34,489 nucleotides of DNA, from contig DROT01000021.1 of assembly GCA_011321775.1 (NCBI GenBank), positions 1 through 34,489 of the forward strand, in the 5' to 3' direction. The notes under the pieces are model-generated. The model saw nothing but the letters and a program-made list of their open reading frames with translations, was not told the origin of the DNA and made no database searches. Every line of letters starts with the position of its first letter. Positions within the stretch are counted from its first letter, which is position 1. This DNA is from Gammaproteobacteria bacterium (GTDB taxonomy: Bacteria > Pseudomonadota > Gammaproteobacteria > DSM-19610). The position numbers were made by a program, and so were the translations under genes. Below, one piece after another: positions 8,575-18,427 of the stretch.

Positions 8575-9406
8575 CAGTCCTGCGCCCGAGGAAGAGGACG
8601 AGCAGCCCTTCGTCTCTCACCTGATCGAACTGCGCGACCGCCTGCTGCGCATCGTGGTGGCCGTGGTGCTGGTGTTTCTGTGCCTGGCGCCGTTCGCAAA
8701 CTGGATGTTCACCTGGCTCGCCGGGCCGCTCACGGCGCATCTGCCCGCGGGCAGTTCGCTGGTCGCCATCGACGTGGCCTCGCCCTTCTTCACGCCCTTC
8801 AAGCTGGCGATGGTGGCGGCCATCTTCATCGCCATGCCCTACATTCTCTACCAGGTGTGGGCCTTCGTCGCCCCGGGCCTGTACCTGCACGAGCGCCGGC
8901 GCGTGTTTCCGCTGCTGGTCTCCAGTACCGCGCTGTTCTACATCGGTGCCGCCTTCGCCTACTACGTGGTGTTTCCGCTGGTATTCGGCTTTCTCACCCA
9001 GACCGCACCCGAGGGTGTGGAGGTGATGACCGACATCAGCCGCTATCTCGATTTCGTCCTCACCCTGTTCTTCGCCTTCGGCGTCGCCTTTGAAGTGCCG
9101 GTGGCGGTGGTGCTGCTGGTGTGGACCGGCGTGGTGACGCCACAGTCGCTGCGGGACAAGCGGCCCTATGTCATCGTCGCAGCCTTTGTCATCGGCATGC
9201 TGCTGACGCCGCCGGACATCATTTCCCAGACCTTGCTGGCGGTGCCGATGTGGCTGCTGTTCGAGATCGGCGTGTTCATGGCCGATCGCTTCGCGCCCCG
9301 GGAGGAGGACGAGGCCTCAGCCGGCGAGGACTACAGGCCCATGGACGAGGCGGAGATGGAGCGTGAGCTCGACCGCATGGACGAAGAGGAACACCGCACG
9401 CCCTGA
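8558..9406 (+). CDS. tatC: Sec-independent protein translocase subunit TatC
   Basis: Six-span inner-membrane core of the Tat receptor, which recognises the RR signal motif. It has 282 residues. Seen: the conserved cytoplasmic N-terminus [15 protein letters not shown], six hydrophobic segments, and the conserved periplasmic-loop and helix region around [19 protein letters not shown]. An unusually acidic C-terminal tail (about 250-282, rich in Asp/Glu) is lineage-variable. It ends 40 bp before the convergent pentapeptide gene. A GC-rich 5-bp hairpin at 9430-9444 lies between them, without a T-run. Confidence 0.97.
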   Translation: MTPADNSPAPEEEDEQPFVSHLIELRDRLLRIVVAVVLVFLCLAPFANWMFTWLAGPLTAHLPAGSSLVAIDVASPFFTPFKLAMVAAIFIAMPYILYQVWAFVAPGLYLHERRRVFPLLVSSTALFYIGAAFAYYVVFPLVFGFLTQTAPEGVEVMTDISRYLDFVLTLFFAFGVAFEVPVAVVLLVWTGVVTPQSLRDKRPYVIVAAFVIGMLLTPPDIISQTLLAVPMWLLFEIGVFMADRFAPREEDEASAGEDYRPMDEAEMERELDRMDEEEHRTP

Positions 9407-9446
9407 GCGGTGAAGGTCTGGCGGCGCTTGCCCGGGCCGCGGGCGA

Positions 9447-9794
9447 TCAGCCGCGGCGGTAGCGCAGTCGCGTGCCGTGCGTCAGCGACAGGGTGATCTC
9501 CTCGGCGCCCAGTTCGTGGGGAAAGTAGGCGCCCGAGATCTTGGCGGCATTGATGCTGGCACCCTCGAGGTTGGCGCCGGTGAAATCGACACCACGCAGA
9601 TCGCTCTGGCGAAAATAGGCGTTACGCAGGTCGAGGCCGTCTGCATCCAGTTTGCGCAGGTCCAGGTGGCGGAAGTCGCAACCGCGCAGGTCGCAGCTCT
9701 CGCCCGCCGCCCGCCGCGAATTGAATTCCTCCACCGCACCTTCCCGCAACAGGCGGTACATGGGGTCGTCCTTGATCTGTGGTTTGTCGCTCAT
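9447..9794 (-). CDS. small pentapeptide-repeat protein
   Basis: 115 residues. Twelve consecutive five-residue units run from residue 34 to 93 (CDLRG, CDFRH, LDLRK ... ANLEG ... AYFPH). They fit the A(D/N)LXX rule, so the middle should fold as a short right-handed quadrilateral beta-helix. The N-terminal 33 residues are charged and helical-looking. A good Shine-Dalgarno (GGGAGGT) precedes ATG 9794-9792. It lies 31 nt after the tRNA gene on the same strand. No catalytic motif is visible and the biological role is unknown. It is too short for the Qnr/MfpA gyrase-mimic proteins. Confidence 0.85.
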   Translation of the reverse strand: MSDKPQIKDDPMYRLLREGAVEEFNSRRAAGESCDLRGCDFRHLDLRKLDADGLDLRNAYFRQSDLRGVDFTGANLEGASINAAKISGAYFPHELGAEEITLSLTHGTRLRYRRG

Positions 9795-9825
9795 TCAGCC
9801 GTACCTCCCTCTCGTGGCGCTTGCC

Positions 9826-9902
<77 letters not shown>

Positions 9903-9918
9903 AAACGGGCGCATTCTA
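9903..9918 (-). promoter_or_regulatory. putative tRNA promoter -10 and discriminator
   Basis: TAGAAT (9913-9918) matches TATAAT at five of six bases. It is followed by a GC-rich discriminator (GCGCCCG), as at stringently controlled stable-RNA promoters. The tRNA 5' end is 11 nt beyond the hexamer. No good -35 is seen, and the preceding rpoD terminator argues for a separate promoter here. Confidence 0.45.
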
Positions 9919-9953
9919 TCAGTTTTCCAGGTCACCGGGGTGTGGCGAAGGCC

Positions 9954-9982
9954 AAAAAAACGGCCGCCCGAAAGGGCGGCCG
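9954..9982 (-). terminator. intrinsic terminator after rpoD
   Basis: On the minus strand a perfect 9-bp GC stem (CGGCCGCCC / GGGCGGCCG) with loop TTTC is followed directly by seven T residues. It lies 11 nt after the rpoD stop and before the tRNA, so it should end the rpsU-yqeY-dnaG-rpoD transcript. Confidence 0.95.
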
Positions 9983-9993
9983 TGCTGTAGGGA

Positions 9994-11799
<1,806 letters not shown>

Positions 11800-11855
11800 C
11801 GCCTGAACGTGTCCCCGTATGAATTCTGTAGTACGCCGAGAAAAATCAAACGAAC

Positions 11856-11885
11856 AGTATAGCTGAGTTGGCGTATATTAGCTAA
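11856..11885 (-). promoter_or_regulatory. possible internal promoter for rpoD
   Basis: TATACT (11856-11861) is a strong -10-like hexamer in the dnaG-rpoD gap. The best -35 candidate is TTAGCT (11880-11885, 18-nt spacer), three of six matches, overlapping the dnaG stop codon. The predicted leader is about 50 nt. Confidence 0.4.
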
Positions 11886-13663
11886 TCCTGTTGCTTTCGG
11901 CGGCTGTTCGCGGCCGCCGGGACGCGAGCCTCAAGTAGCTGTTTCAGCTCGGCTTTCTCATCCTCGCTGAGGCTGCTCGCGTGGCTCCGGTGGAGCAGCT
12001 GCTCGGTCCGCTGGCGGTCGCGCTGTTCAACCAGACGCTGGATGGCACCGCAAAATTCCTCGTCCAGGCCCTCGGCGGGCACTTCCAGCGGCTGCATGGC
12101 CAGTTTCGCCAGCGCTTTCTCCTCGGCCTTGCCGCGCCAGTGCTCCAGCAGTGCGCCTGTATTTAGGTGCGGTTGCGCCCGGCTCGTTTCAAGGAGCTCG
12201 TGCAGCAGCGTCACCCCGGGCATGTCCAGATCCTCGAAGCCGGCCGGCTGTGCGATCTGCAGCGCCAGCTGCGGGCGTTCCAGCAGCAAGCGGATCGCCA
12301 TGCGTACCGGGCTGCGTCCTGTCGCGGACACGGCGCGCCGCGGCGCAGGGGGGGCTTCCGGTGTGGAGGCGCCGAACAGGCGCCGCTGCAGACTCGACAC
12401 TTTGACGCCGCTGTAGCGCCCGAGTTCCTCCACCATGAGATCGCGAAACACCGAGTCCGGCAGCTTCTGCAGCAGCGGGCGTGCCAGTTCCACCAGGTGA
12501 GCCCGTCCGTCCACACTGCGCGTATCGACCTGCCGGGTCAGGGATTCATAGAAAAACTGCGAAAGTGGAATCGAATCGACAGTTTTCTCTCGAAAGGCGT
12601 CGGCTCCGATGTTGCGTACCAGGCTGTCCGGATCCTCGCCTTCGGGCAGGAACAGGAAGCGTGCCTCGCGGCCCTCGCGCAGTACCGGCAGCGCGTTCTC
12701 CAGCGCCCGCCAGGCCGCGCGTCGCCCGGCGGCGTCGCCGTCGAAGCAGAACACGACTTCCCTGACAGTGCGGTACAGGCGCTCCAGGTGCTCCGGCGTG
12801 GTGGAGGTGCCCAGGGTCGCGACCGCGTCGGTGATCCCGAACTGGGCCAGGGCCACCACGTCCATGTAGCCTTCGACCACCAGCAGGCGCTCCAGTTTCT
12901 GGGTCGCCTTGCGGGCTTCATAGAGGCCGTAGAGTTCCTGTCCCTTGTGGAACACCGGGCTTTCCGGACTGTTCATGTACTTGGGTTTTTCGTCGCCGAG
13001 TACGCGTCCGCCGAAACCGATGGTGCGCCCGCGCCGGTCGCGGATGGGGAACATGACGCGGTCGCGGAAGCGGTCGTAGAGGCGGCCGTCGTCCTTCTGT
13101 ACCAGCAGCCCCAGCTCCACGGCAGCCTTCAGGGTGGCGGGATCCGGACCCAGGTGGTTCAGCAGCGCGTCCCAGCCCGGCGGCGCATAGCCGAGCCCGA
13201 AGGTGGCGGCGATCTCGCCGCTCAGGCCGCGACCTTTCAGGTACTCCGTGGCACGACCGGCCTGCGGATGCTCACGCAGCCGGGCGCGGTAGAAGTGATC
13301 GGCGCGTTGCAGCAGTCCGTGGTAGTCGTGTTGCGCTGTCTCGCGGGGGCGCGCGCCACCGGCCTCGCGCGGTACCTCGAGGCCGACCGAGTGCGCCAGC
13401 TCCTCGATGGCCTCGGGGAATTCGAGGTGTTCGTAGTCCATGAGGAACCCCACGGCGCTGCCGTGGGCGCCGCAACCGAAGCAGTGGTAGAACTGCTTGG
13501 CGGGGCTGACGGTGAACGAGGGGGTCTTCTCGCTGTGAAAGGGGCAGCAGGCCTGGAACTCGCGACCGGCCTTCTTCAGCGGCACGCGCGCGTCGATGAC
13601 GTCGACGATGTCGACCCGGTTGAGCAGTTCGTCGATGAAGCTCTGGGGGATGCGGCCGGACAT
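11882..13663 (-). CDS. dnaG: DNA primase (DnaG)
   Basis: Makes RNA primers at the replication fork, 593 residues. Seen: N-terminal zinc-binding domain with Cys40, His43, Cys61 and Cys64 (CPFHSEKTPSF, YHCFGCG), the same positions as in E. coli DnaG. The TOPRIM catalytic core follows, with LLVVEGYMDVVAL and CFDGDAAGRRAAWRA carrying the acidic metal ligands. The C-terminal helicase-binding domain is present but more divergent. ATG 13663-13661 has no visible Shine-Dalgarno; instead TACCAT lies six bases before it (see findings). It sits between yqeY and rpoD in the macromolecular-synthesis operon. Confidence 0.98.
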   Translation of the reverse strand: MSGRIPQSFIDELLNRVDIVDVIDARVPLKKAGREFQACCPFHSEKTPSFTVSPAKQFYHCFGCGAHGSAVGFLMDYEHLEFPEAIEELAHSVGLEVPREAGGARPRETAQHDYHGLLQRADHFYRARLREHPQAGRATEYLKGRGLSGEIAATFGLGYAPPGWDALLNHLGPDPATLKAAVELGLLVQKDDGRLYDRFRDRVMFPIRDRRGRTIGFGGRVLGDEKPKYMNSPESPVFHKGQELYGLYEARKATQKLERLLVVEGYMDVVALAQFGITDAVATLGTSTTPEHLERLYRTVREVVFCFDGDAAGRRAAWRALENALPVLREGREARFLFLPEGEDPDSLVRNIGADAFREKTVDSIPLSQFFYESLTRQVDTRSVDGRAHLVELARPLLQKLPDSVFRDLMVEELGRYSGVKVSSLQRRLFGASTPEAPPAPRRAVSATGRSPVRMAIRLLLERPQLALQIAQPAGFEDLDMPGVTLLHELLETSRAQPHLNTGALLEHWRGKAEEKALAKLAMQPLEVPAEGLDEEFCGAIQRLVEQRDRQRTEQLLHRSHASSLSEDEKAELKQLLEARVPAAANSRRKQQD

Positions 13664-13749
13664 GGGGCTATGGTACTACGGGGCGGGTAAGGCGCGAGCC
13701 CAAGCCGGTCTTGGCCGCACAGACGTCCCGCCGTCGGCCGGCGAGGGGC

Positions 13750-14196
13750 TCAGGCCGACAGCCGGGCCTTGATGCGGGCGCTCACGGCGCCCATGTCGGC
13801 ACGGCCCTGAAGCTGGTCTTTCAACTGTCCCATGACCCTGCCCATGTCCTTCAGGCTGGCGGCGCCGGTCGCCTGGATGGCCTGCTCGATCAGGGCCTCG
13901 ATCTCGGCCTCGTCGAGCGGCTGGGGCAGGTAGCCCTTGAGCACCTCGAGTTCGAAGGCTTCCTGCGCGGCCAGGTCCTCGCGGCCGGCCCGGTCGTACT
14001 GTTCGAAGGATTCGCGCCGTTGCTTGGCCATCTTGTCGAGCACGGCGATGATCCGGGTGTCGTCCAGCTCGATACGCTCGTCGACCTCGCGCTGCTTCAC
14101 CGCCGCCAGGATCAGGCGGATGACGCCGAGGCGACGCTTGTCGCCGGCGCGCATGGCCTGCTTCATATCCTGCTGGATGTCGTCCTTGAGGGACAT
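13750..14196 (-). CDS. yqeY: GatB/YqeY domain protein
   Basis: 148 residues of the YqeY family, related to the C-terminal tRNA-binding domain of GatB. The function of the free-standing protein is not settled, although a link to tRNA or aminoacylation is often proposed. Seen: N-terminal MSLKDDIQQDMKQAMRAGDK, LGVIRLILAAVKQREVDER, and the C-terminal helical bundle with MGRVMGQLK. The frame is open far upstream, but ATG 14196 gives the family's standard start. It lies 19 nt after rpsU and 86 nt before dnaG, so it is an extra gene within the classic rpsU-dnaG-rpoD operon. Confidence 0.93.
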   Translation of the reverse strand: MSLKDDIQQDMKQAMRAGDKRRLGVIRLILAAVKQREVDERIELDDTRIIAVLDKMAKQRRESFEQYDRAGREDLAAQEAFELEVLKGYLPQPLDEAEIEALIEQAIQATGAASLKDMGRVMGQLKDQLQGRADMGAVSARIKARLSA

Positions 14197-14215
14197 GCGG
14201 GGCCTGGCGGAGGGG

Positions 14216-14431
14216 TCAGTAGAGGCGGGTACGGCGGGCGTTTTCGCGCGAAAGCTTCTTGGCGTGGCGCTTGATGGCGGCCGCCTGCTTGCGCTTGCGT
14301 TCCTGGGTGGGCTTCTCGTAGAACTCGCGACGGCGGACCTCGGAGAGGATGCCGGCTTTCTCGCAGGAGCGCTTGAAGCGGCGCAGGGCGACTTCGAAAG
14401 GCTCGTTTTCGCGTACTTTGACTTGTGGCAA
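14216..14431 (-). CDS. rpsU: 30S ribosomal protein S21, TTG start
   Basis: 71 residues, the same length as E. coli S21 and close to it throughout: [36 protein letters not shown], and the basic end [15 protein letters not shown]21 helps base-pairing of mRNA with the 16S 3' end. No ATG or GTG precedes the conserved PQVKVREN. The start must be TTG (14431-14429), backed by AGGAAA 7 nt upstream. It heads the rpsU-yqeY-dnaG-rpoD operon. A leader of about 40 nt follows a good sigma-70 promoter. Confidence 0.95.
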   Translation of the reverse strand: MPQVKVRENEPFEVALRRFKRSCEKAGILSEVRRREFYEKPTQERKRKQAAAIKRHAKKLSRENARRTRLY

Positions 14432-14478
14432 GGGTGTTTCCTCGTTGAATCTGGCGTTGTCAAGAAATAAAGACCGCG

Positions 14479-14508
14479 ATTGTAGCAGCGCCGCCGGCAG
14501 GGGTTCAA
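14479..14508 (-). promoter_or_regulatory. sigma-70 promoter of rpsU
   Basis: On the minus strand: TTGAAC (14508-14503), 18-nt spacer, TACAAT (14484-14479). The start point would be near 14472. The -35 occupies the same bases as the proposed -35 of the divergent tsaD promoter. Confidence 0.75.
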
Positions 14509-14532
14509 GCCGGCGCGTGCGGCCGCTACCAT
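14504..14532 (+). promoter_or_regulatory. putative promoter of tsaD
   Basis: TTCAAG (14504-14509), 17-nt spacer, TACCAT (14527-14532). The -35 is weak (three of six). The -10 ends six bases before the tsaD ATG, so initiation would fall at or next to the start codon and give a leaderless mRNA. Confidence 0.45.
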
Positions 14533-14538
14533 AGCGGC

Positions 14539-15567
14539 ATGCTGATCCTGGGTATTGAATCCTCCTGCGACGAAACCGGCGTGGCGCTCTACGACAGCGA
14601 ACGCGGTCTGCTGGCGCACGCGCTGCACAGCCAGGTGGCGCTGCACGCGGACTATGGTGGCGTGGTGCCGGAACTGGCCTCGCGCGACCACGTGCGTCAG
14701 TGCCTGCCGCTGCTGCGTTCCGTGTTGCGGGAGGCCGCTGTCGACCGCGGCGAAGTCGATGGCGTCGCCTATACCGCCGGCCCGGGCCTGGTGGGTGCGC
14801 TGCTGGTGGGCGCCTGCATCGGTCGCAGCCTGGCGTGGAGCTGGGGGGTGCCGGCGGTGGCGGTGCACCATATGGAGGGACACCTGCTGGCGCCGATGCT
14901 GGAACATCCGGCACCGGAATTTCCCTTCGTCGCCCTGCTGGTGTCCGGCGGCCACACCATGCTGGTGGAAGTGGCGGGGATCGGCCGCTACCGCATCCTC
15001 GGCGATACCCTGGATGATGCCGCCGGCGAGGCTTTCGACAAGACCGCCAAGCTGCTGGGCCTGGCCTATCCGGGCGGTCCTCTGCTGGCGCAGCTGGCGC
15101 AGCGCGGCGATCCCGGACGCTTCCGCTTCCCGCGCCCCATGACCGACCGCCCGGGGCTGGATTTCAGCTTCAGCGGTCTCAAGACCTTCGCGCTCACCAC
15201 CGTGCAGGCCAATGGTGACGACGACCAGACCCGCGCCGACATCGCGCGCGCCTTCGAGGATGCGGTGGTCGACACCCTGGCCATCAAGTGCCGCCGCGCG
15301 CTGCGCCAGACCGGGGTGGGGCGGCTGGTGGTGGCCGGCGGGGTCGGCGCCAACCGCGCCCTGCGCGCAGCGCTGCAACGCATGGCACGGGAGGAGGGGG
15401 CGCAGCTGTTCTACCCGCGGCTGGAATTCTGCACCGACAACGGCGCCATGATCGCCTACGCCGGTGCCTGTCGACTGCAGGCGGGGCAGTCGCAGGGGCG
15501 GGCGGTGGAGGTCAGGCCGCGCTGGTCGCTGGAAGAGCTGGAACCGGTCGCGCTCAGCCCCCCCTGA
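14539..15567 (+). CDS. tsaD: tRNA N6-threonylcarbamoyladenosine transferase (TsaD)
   Basis: Catalytic subunit that transfers threonylcarbamoyl to A37 of tRNAs reading ANN codons. It has 342 residues. Seen: ASKHA-type fold start [16 protein letters not shown], the iron-binding His111 and His115 in VHHMEGH, nucleotide loop VSGGHT, and GGVGAN near the C-terminus. No Shine-Dalgarno is visible before ATG 14539. It is divergent from rpsU, a widespread gammaproteobacterial arrangement. Its last 14 nt overlap the convergent plsY. Confidence 0.98.
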   Translation: MLILGIESSCDETGVALYDSERGLLAHALHSQVALHADYGGVVPELASRDHVRQCLPLLRSVLREAAVDRGEVDGVAYTAGPGLVGALLVGACIGRSLAWSWGVPAVAVHHMEGHLLAPMLEHPAPEFPFVALLVSGGHTMLVEVAGIGRYRILGDTLDDAAGEAFDKTAKLLGLAYPGGPLLAQLAQRGDPGRFRFPRPMTDRPGLDFSFSGLKTFALTTVQANGDDDQTRADIARAFEDAVVDTLAIKCRRALRQTGVGRLVVAGGVGANRALRAALQRMAREEGAQLFYPRLEFCTDNGAMIAYAGACRLQAGQSQGRAVEVRPRWSLEELEPVALSPP

Positions 15568-16144
15568 TGCGCCCCTCCCGGCCTTCGATCAGGTTGCGGA
15601 TGTTGGAGCGATGGCGCCAGAACAGCAGCAGCGCCATGAACACCACCGCCGCCAGCAGCGCCGGCTGGGGCAGCCGCCACCACAGGTACAGGGGGCTCAG
15701 CAGGATCGACAGCAGCGCCGCCAGGGAGGAGATGCGGAACACCCTGGCGATGATCAGCCAGGTGGCGATGGTCAGCAGGCCGACCTGCCAGTGGAAGCCG
15801 AGCAGCACGCCGAGCATGGTGGCCACCCCCTTGCCGCCGCGGAAACCGAAGAATAGCGGGTACAGGTGTCCCAGGAAGGCGGCCACGCCGGTGGCGGCCA
15901 GCACCGTGGCGTCGACCTCCAGGGCGCGCGCCAGCAGCACCGGCAGCAGTCCCTTGAGCATGTCGCCCAGCAGGGTCAGTGCCGCTGCCTTTTTGCCGCC
16001 GATGCGCAGCACGTTGGTGGCGCCCGGGTTGCCGGAACCCTCGCCGCGCGGGTCCGGCAGGCCCATGAGGCGGCACGTGAGAATGGCGGAGGAGATCGAG
16101 CCCAGCAGGTAGCCGCCGGCGATCAGGAGCAGGTCGGTGATCAT
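15554..16144 (-). CDS. plsY: acyl-phosphate:glycerol-3-phosphate acyltransferase (PlsY)
   Basis: Membrane enzyme that makes lysophosphatidic acid from acyl-phosphate and glycerol-3-phosphate. It has 196 residues and about five spans. Seen: the three loop signatures [20 protein letters not shown] and [20 protein letters not shown] 16144-16142 has no Shine-Dalgarno. A -35/-10 pair (TTGACC-N17-TCCAAT) ends seven bases before it. It is convergent with tsaD and divergent from folB, the usual tsaD/plsY/folB neighbourhood. Confidence 0.96.
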   Translation of the reverse strand: MITDLLLIAGGYLLGSISSAILTCRLMGLPDPRGEGSGNPGATNVLRIGGKKAAALTLLGDMLKGLLPVLLARALEVDATVLAATGVAAFLGHLYPLFFGFRGGKGVATMLGVLLGFHWQVGLLTIATWLIIARVFRISSLAALLSILLSPLYLWWRLPQPALLAAVVFMALLLFWRHRSNIRNLIEGREGRIRGG

Positions 16145-16151
16145 GCGCGCT

Positions 16152-16180
16152 ATTGGAAAGCTTTACCCCGGCACGGTCAA
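16152..16180 (-). promoter_or_regulatory. putative sigma-70 promoter of plsY
   Basis: On the minus strand: TTGACC (16180-16175, five of six), 17-nt spacer, TCCAAT (16157-16152, four of six). The start codon begins eight bases after the -10, so the mRNA may be leaderless. Confidence 0.55.
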
Positions 16181-16212
16181 GCGCGCCACTGGAGCGCTCC
16201 GGCCATTGTGGT

Positions 16213-16218
16213 TATAGT
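16213..16218 (+). promoter_or_regulatory. possible -10 element of folB
   Basis: TATAGT lies 36 nt before the folB ATG. The matching -35 (TGGAGC at 16190-16195) is poor. Confidence 0.35.
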
Positions 16219-16254
16219 CACCCGCTCCTGCAGCGACGGGCGAACCGCTTTCCC

Positions 16255-16611
16255 ATGGACATCATCTTCATTCGCGACCTGCGCATCGATACCGTCATCG
16301 GCATCTACGACTGGGAGCGGGCCATCCGCCAGACCGTCCATATCGATCTGGAGATGGCGAGCGACATCGCGCGCGCCGCGGCCAGCGACCGCATCGAGGA
16401 CACCCTCGACTACAAGGCGGTCGCCAAGCGGGTGATCGCCTTCGTCGAGGACAGCCGTTTCCAGCTGGTGGAGACCCTGGCCGAGCGCGTGGCGGAGCTG
16501 GTGCGCGAGGAATTCGGCGTGCCCTGGCTGCGGCTGTCGCTGAACAAGGGCGGCGCGGTGCGTGGTGCCCAGGGGGTCGGCATCGTCATCGAGCGCGGCA
16601 CGCGCGACTGA
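16255..16611 (+). CDS. folB: dihydroneopterin aldolase (FolB)
   Basis: Cleaves 7,8-dihydroneopterin to 6-hydroxymethyl-7,8-dihydropterin in folate synthesis. It has 118 residues. Seen: the signature MDIIFIRDLRIDTVIGIYDW with the conserved Ile-Gly and Glu positions, DTLDYKAVAKRV, and LVETLAERVAELV, followed by a catalytic-lysine region in LNKGGAVRGA. The frame is open from 16153; ATG 16255 is chosen from the conserved start. folK, the next enzyme of the same pathway, begins 4 nt after the stop. Confidence 0.95.
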   Translation: MDIIFIRDLRIDTVIGIYDWERAIRQTVHIDLEMASDIARAAASDRIEDTLDYKAVAKRVIAFVEDSRFQLVETLAERVAELVREEFGVPWLRLSLNKGGAVRGAQGVGIVIERGTRD

Positions 16612-16615
16612 GCAC

Positions 16616-17104
16616 ATGGCCCGGGTCTACGTCAGCGTCGGCAGCAACATCGAGCGCGAACGCAACGTGGCCTCGGCGCTGGCGACGCTGGCGCGCGAGT
16701 ACGGTGAGCTGCAGCAGTCGCGGATCTACGAGACCCAGGCCGTCGGTTTCGACGGCGACCCGTTCTACAACCTCGTGGTGGCCTTCGATAGCGAACAGAG
16801 CCCGCAACAGCTGGCGGCGGCGCTGCACCGCATCGAGGACCGGCACGGGCGCGTGCGCGGTGGTGACAAGTTCGCCAGCCGCAGCCTCGACCTCGACCTG
16901 CTGCTGTACGACGACCTGGTGCTGGAGCAGCCGGGCCTGGTGCTGCCGCGCCCCGAGATCCTCGAGTACGCCTTCGTGCTGCGGCCGCTGGCCGAACTCG
17001 CCGGCGACCTGCGGCATCCGCTGGCCGGCGACACCCTGGCCACGCTGTGGCAGCGCTTCGACGCCAGCGCCCAGCCCATGTGGCCGGTGGATGATGCGGG
17101 ATAA
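16616..17104 (+). CDS. folK: 6-hydroxymethyl-7,8-dihydropterin pyrophosphokinase (FolK)
   Basis: Transfers pyrophosphate from ATP to the FolB product. It has 162 residues. Seen: N-terminal VYVSVGSNIERERN, and the family signature around RSLDLDLLLYDD with the two magnesium-binding aspartates, followed by LPRPEILEYAFVLRPLAELA. It is the second gene of a folB-folK pair. A 74-nt palindromic repeat begins 10 nt after its stop; a T-run follows the repeat, so it may also end this transcript. Confidence 0.95.
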   Translation: MARVYVSVGSNIERERNVASALATLAREYGELQQSRIYETQAVGFDGDPFYNLVVAFDSEQSPQQLAAALHRIEDRHGRVRGGDKFASRSLDLDLLLYDDLVLEQPGLVLPRPEILEYAFVLRPLAELAGDLRHPLAGDTLATLWQRFDASAQPMWPVDDAG

Positions 17105-17114
17105 GAGGGGAATG

Positions 17115-17188
17115 GCCACGGAAGTGCACGGAAGTACACGGAAGCTGCTTCCCTGTTCGTTTCCGTATTTTCCGTGTGTTTCCGTGGC
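17115..17188. repeat. 74-nt palindromic CACGGAA repeat, copy 1
   Basis: Left arm GCCACGGAAGTGCACGGAAG, then TACACGGAAGC. The right arm is its imperfect complement and ends TTTCCGTGGC. Three CACGGAA modules about 10 nt apart face three TTCCGT modules. CTTTTTC follows shortly after the right arm, so on the plus strand it can act as a terminator for folK. Same length and termini as the copy at 31498-31571. Confidence 0.85.
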
Positions 17189-17218
17189 TGCTTTTTCCCT
17201 CGCCAGACGGTGGGTGGC

Positions 17219-18403
17219 GTGAACCACAGTCGTTCCGCCGCCCTGCCGCTTCCGGATGACGCCGCGCTCGCCGTCAGCGGGGCGCTGGTGGAACGGCTGC
17301 GTGAACGCATCGATGCCGGCGGCGGTTTTCTTCCCTTCGACGAATTCATGGACGCGGCGCTGTACGAACCCGGGCTGGGGTACTACGCCAACGGCCTGAC
17401 CCCCTTCGGTGAACAGGGCGACTTCATCACCGCGCCGGAGTCCGGAAAGCTGTTCGGCCGTTGCCTGGCGCATTCGCTCGCCGGGGTGCTGGAGGCCGTC
17501 GGCGACGACGCGGAGTTGCTGGAAGTCGGTGCCGGCAGCGGCGAACTGGCGGCCGCGGTGCTGGCGGAACTGGAACGGCTGGGCCGCCTGCCGCGGCGCT
17601 ACGCCATTCTCGAGCGCAGCGCGGCGATGCGGGCCTTGCAGCACGAGCGGCTGGCACGCCTGCCGGCGCCGCTGGCCGCACGGGTGGAGTGGCTGGAAGC
17701 GCTGCCGGCCGGGCTGTTCCGCGGCGTGGTGTTCGGCAACGAGGTCGCCGACGCCCTGCCGCTGCGGCGCTTCCGCTGGTGTGCGGGCGAGGTGCGCGAA
17801 ACGGGGGTGGGCCGCGCGGGCGAACGGCTGGTCGAGCGCGAACGTCCCGCGGACGCTGCGCTGACGGAACGGGTACGCGCGCTGGCCGCGGACAACGAAT
17901 GGGAGGGCGACTACCGTTCGGAATACTGCCCGGCGCTGGCGCCCTGGGTCGGCAGTCTGGCGACGGTCCTCGAGCGCGGGCTGCTGCTGCTGATCGACTA
18001 TGGTTACGGCCGTCGCGAGTATTACCACCCGCAGCGTTCCATGGGCACCCTGATGTGCCACTACCGTCATCAGGCACACGGAGATCCGTTGTGGCTGCCG
18101 GGGTTGCAGGACATTACCGCCTACGTCGATTTCACCAGCGTTGCCGAGGCGGCGGTCGCCGCCGGCCTGCAGCTCCAGGGTTACAGCAGCCAGGCGCGCT
18201 TCCTGCTCGGCTGTGGCATCGAGCAGCTGCTGGCCGAGGCCGATGCCGCGGATACGCGCCGCTATCTGCAGCTCAGCAACGAGGTCAAGCGCCTGATGCT
18301 GCCGGGGGAGATGGGCGAACGGTTCAAGGTGATCGGGTTTTCACGCAATCTTGAGGTCGAGGTCGAAGGTTTCGGTTCCCCTGACCTGCGTGGTCGGTTA
18401 TAA
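17219..18403 (+). CDS. MidA/NDUFAF7-like SAM-dependent methyltransferase
   Basis: About 394 residues of the DUF185/PF02636 family. The mitochondrial member NDUFAF7 methylates an arginine of a complex I subunit; the bacterial substrate is not established. Seen: FLPFDEFMDAALYEPGLGYY, GDFITAPESGKLFGR, and the SAM-binding loop LLEVGAGSGEL (100-110). GTG 17219 is preferred, since it gives the family-like N-terminus. The upstream ATG 17174 lies inside the palindromic repeat and would add 15 unrelated residues. It follows folK and precedes uppP. Confidence 0.88.
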   Translation: MNHSRSAALPLPDDAALAVSGALVERLRERIDAGGGFLPFDEFMDAALYEPGLGYYANGLTPFGEQGDFITAPESGKLFGRCLAHSLAGVLEAVGDDAELLEVGAGSGELAAAVLAELERLGRLPRRYAILERSAAMRALQHERLARLPAPLAARVEWLEALPAGLFRGVVFGNEVADALPLRRFRWCAGEVRETGVGRAGERLVERERPADAALTERVRALAADNEWEGDYRSEYCPALAPWVGSLATVLERGLLLLIDYGYGRREYYHPQRSMGTLMCHYRHQAHGDPLWLPGLQDITAYVDFTSVAEAAVAAGLQLQGYSSQARFLLGCGIEQLLAEADAADTRRYLQLSNEVKRLMLPGEMGERFKVIGFSRNLEVEVEGFGSPDLRGRL

Positions 18404-18427
18404 AGGCGTGCCTGTGAGCGAACGGCG

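Noticed and set aside
9430-9444. GC hairpin between tatC and the pentapeptide gene as a terminator
   Set aside because: The stem is only 5 bp and there is no T-run on either strand; not enough to call.
12167-13690. 507-residue plus-strand open frame opposite dnaG
   Set aside because: Antisense shadow of primase; composition follows the complement of the real codons.
17115-17188. CRISPR array, because of regularly spaced CACGGAA modules
   Set aside because: Modules are 7-10 nt with no spacers of uniform length and form a palindrome; no cas genes are nearby.
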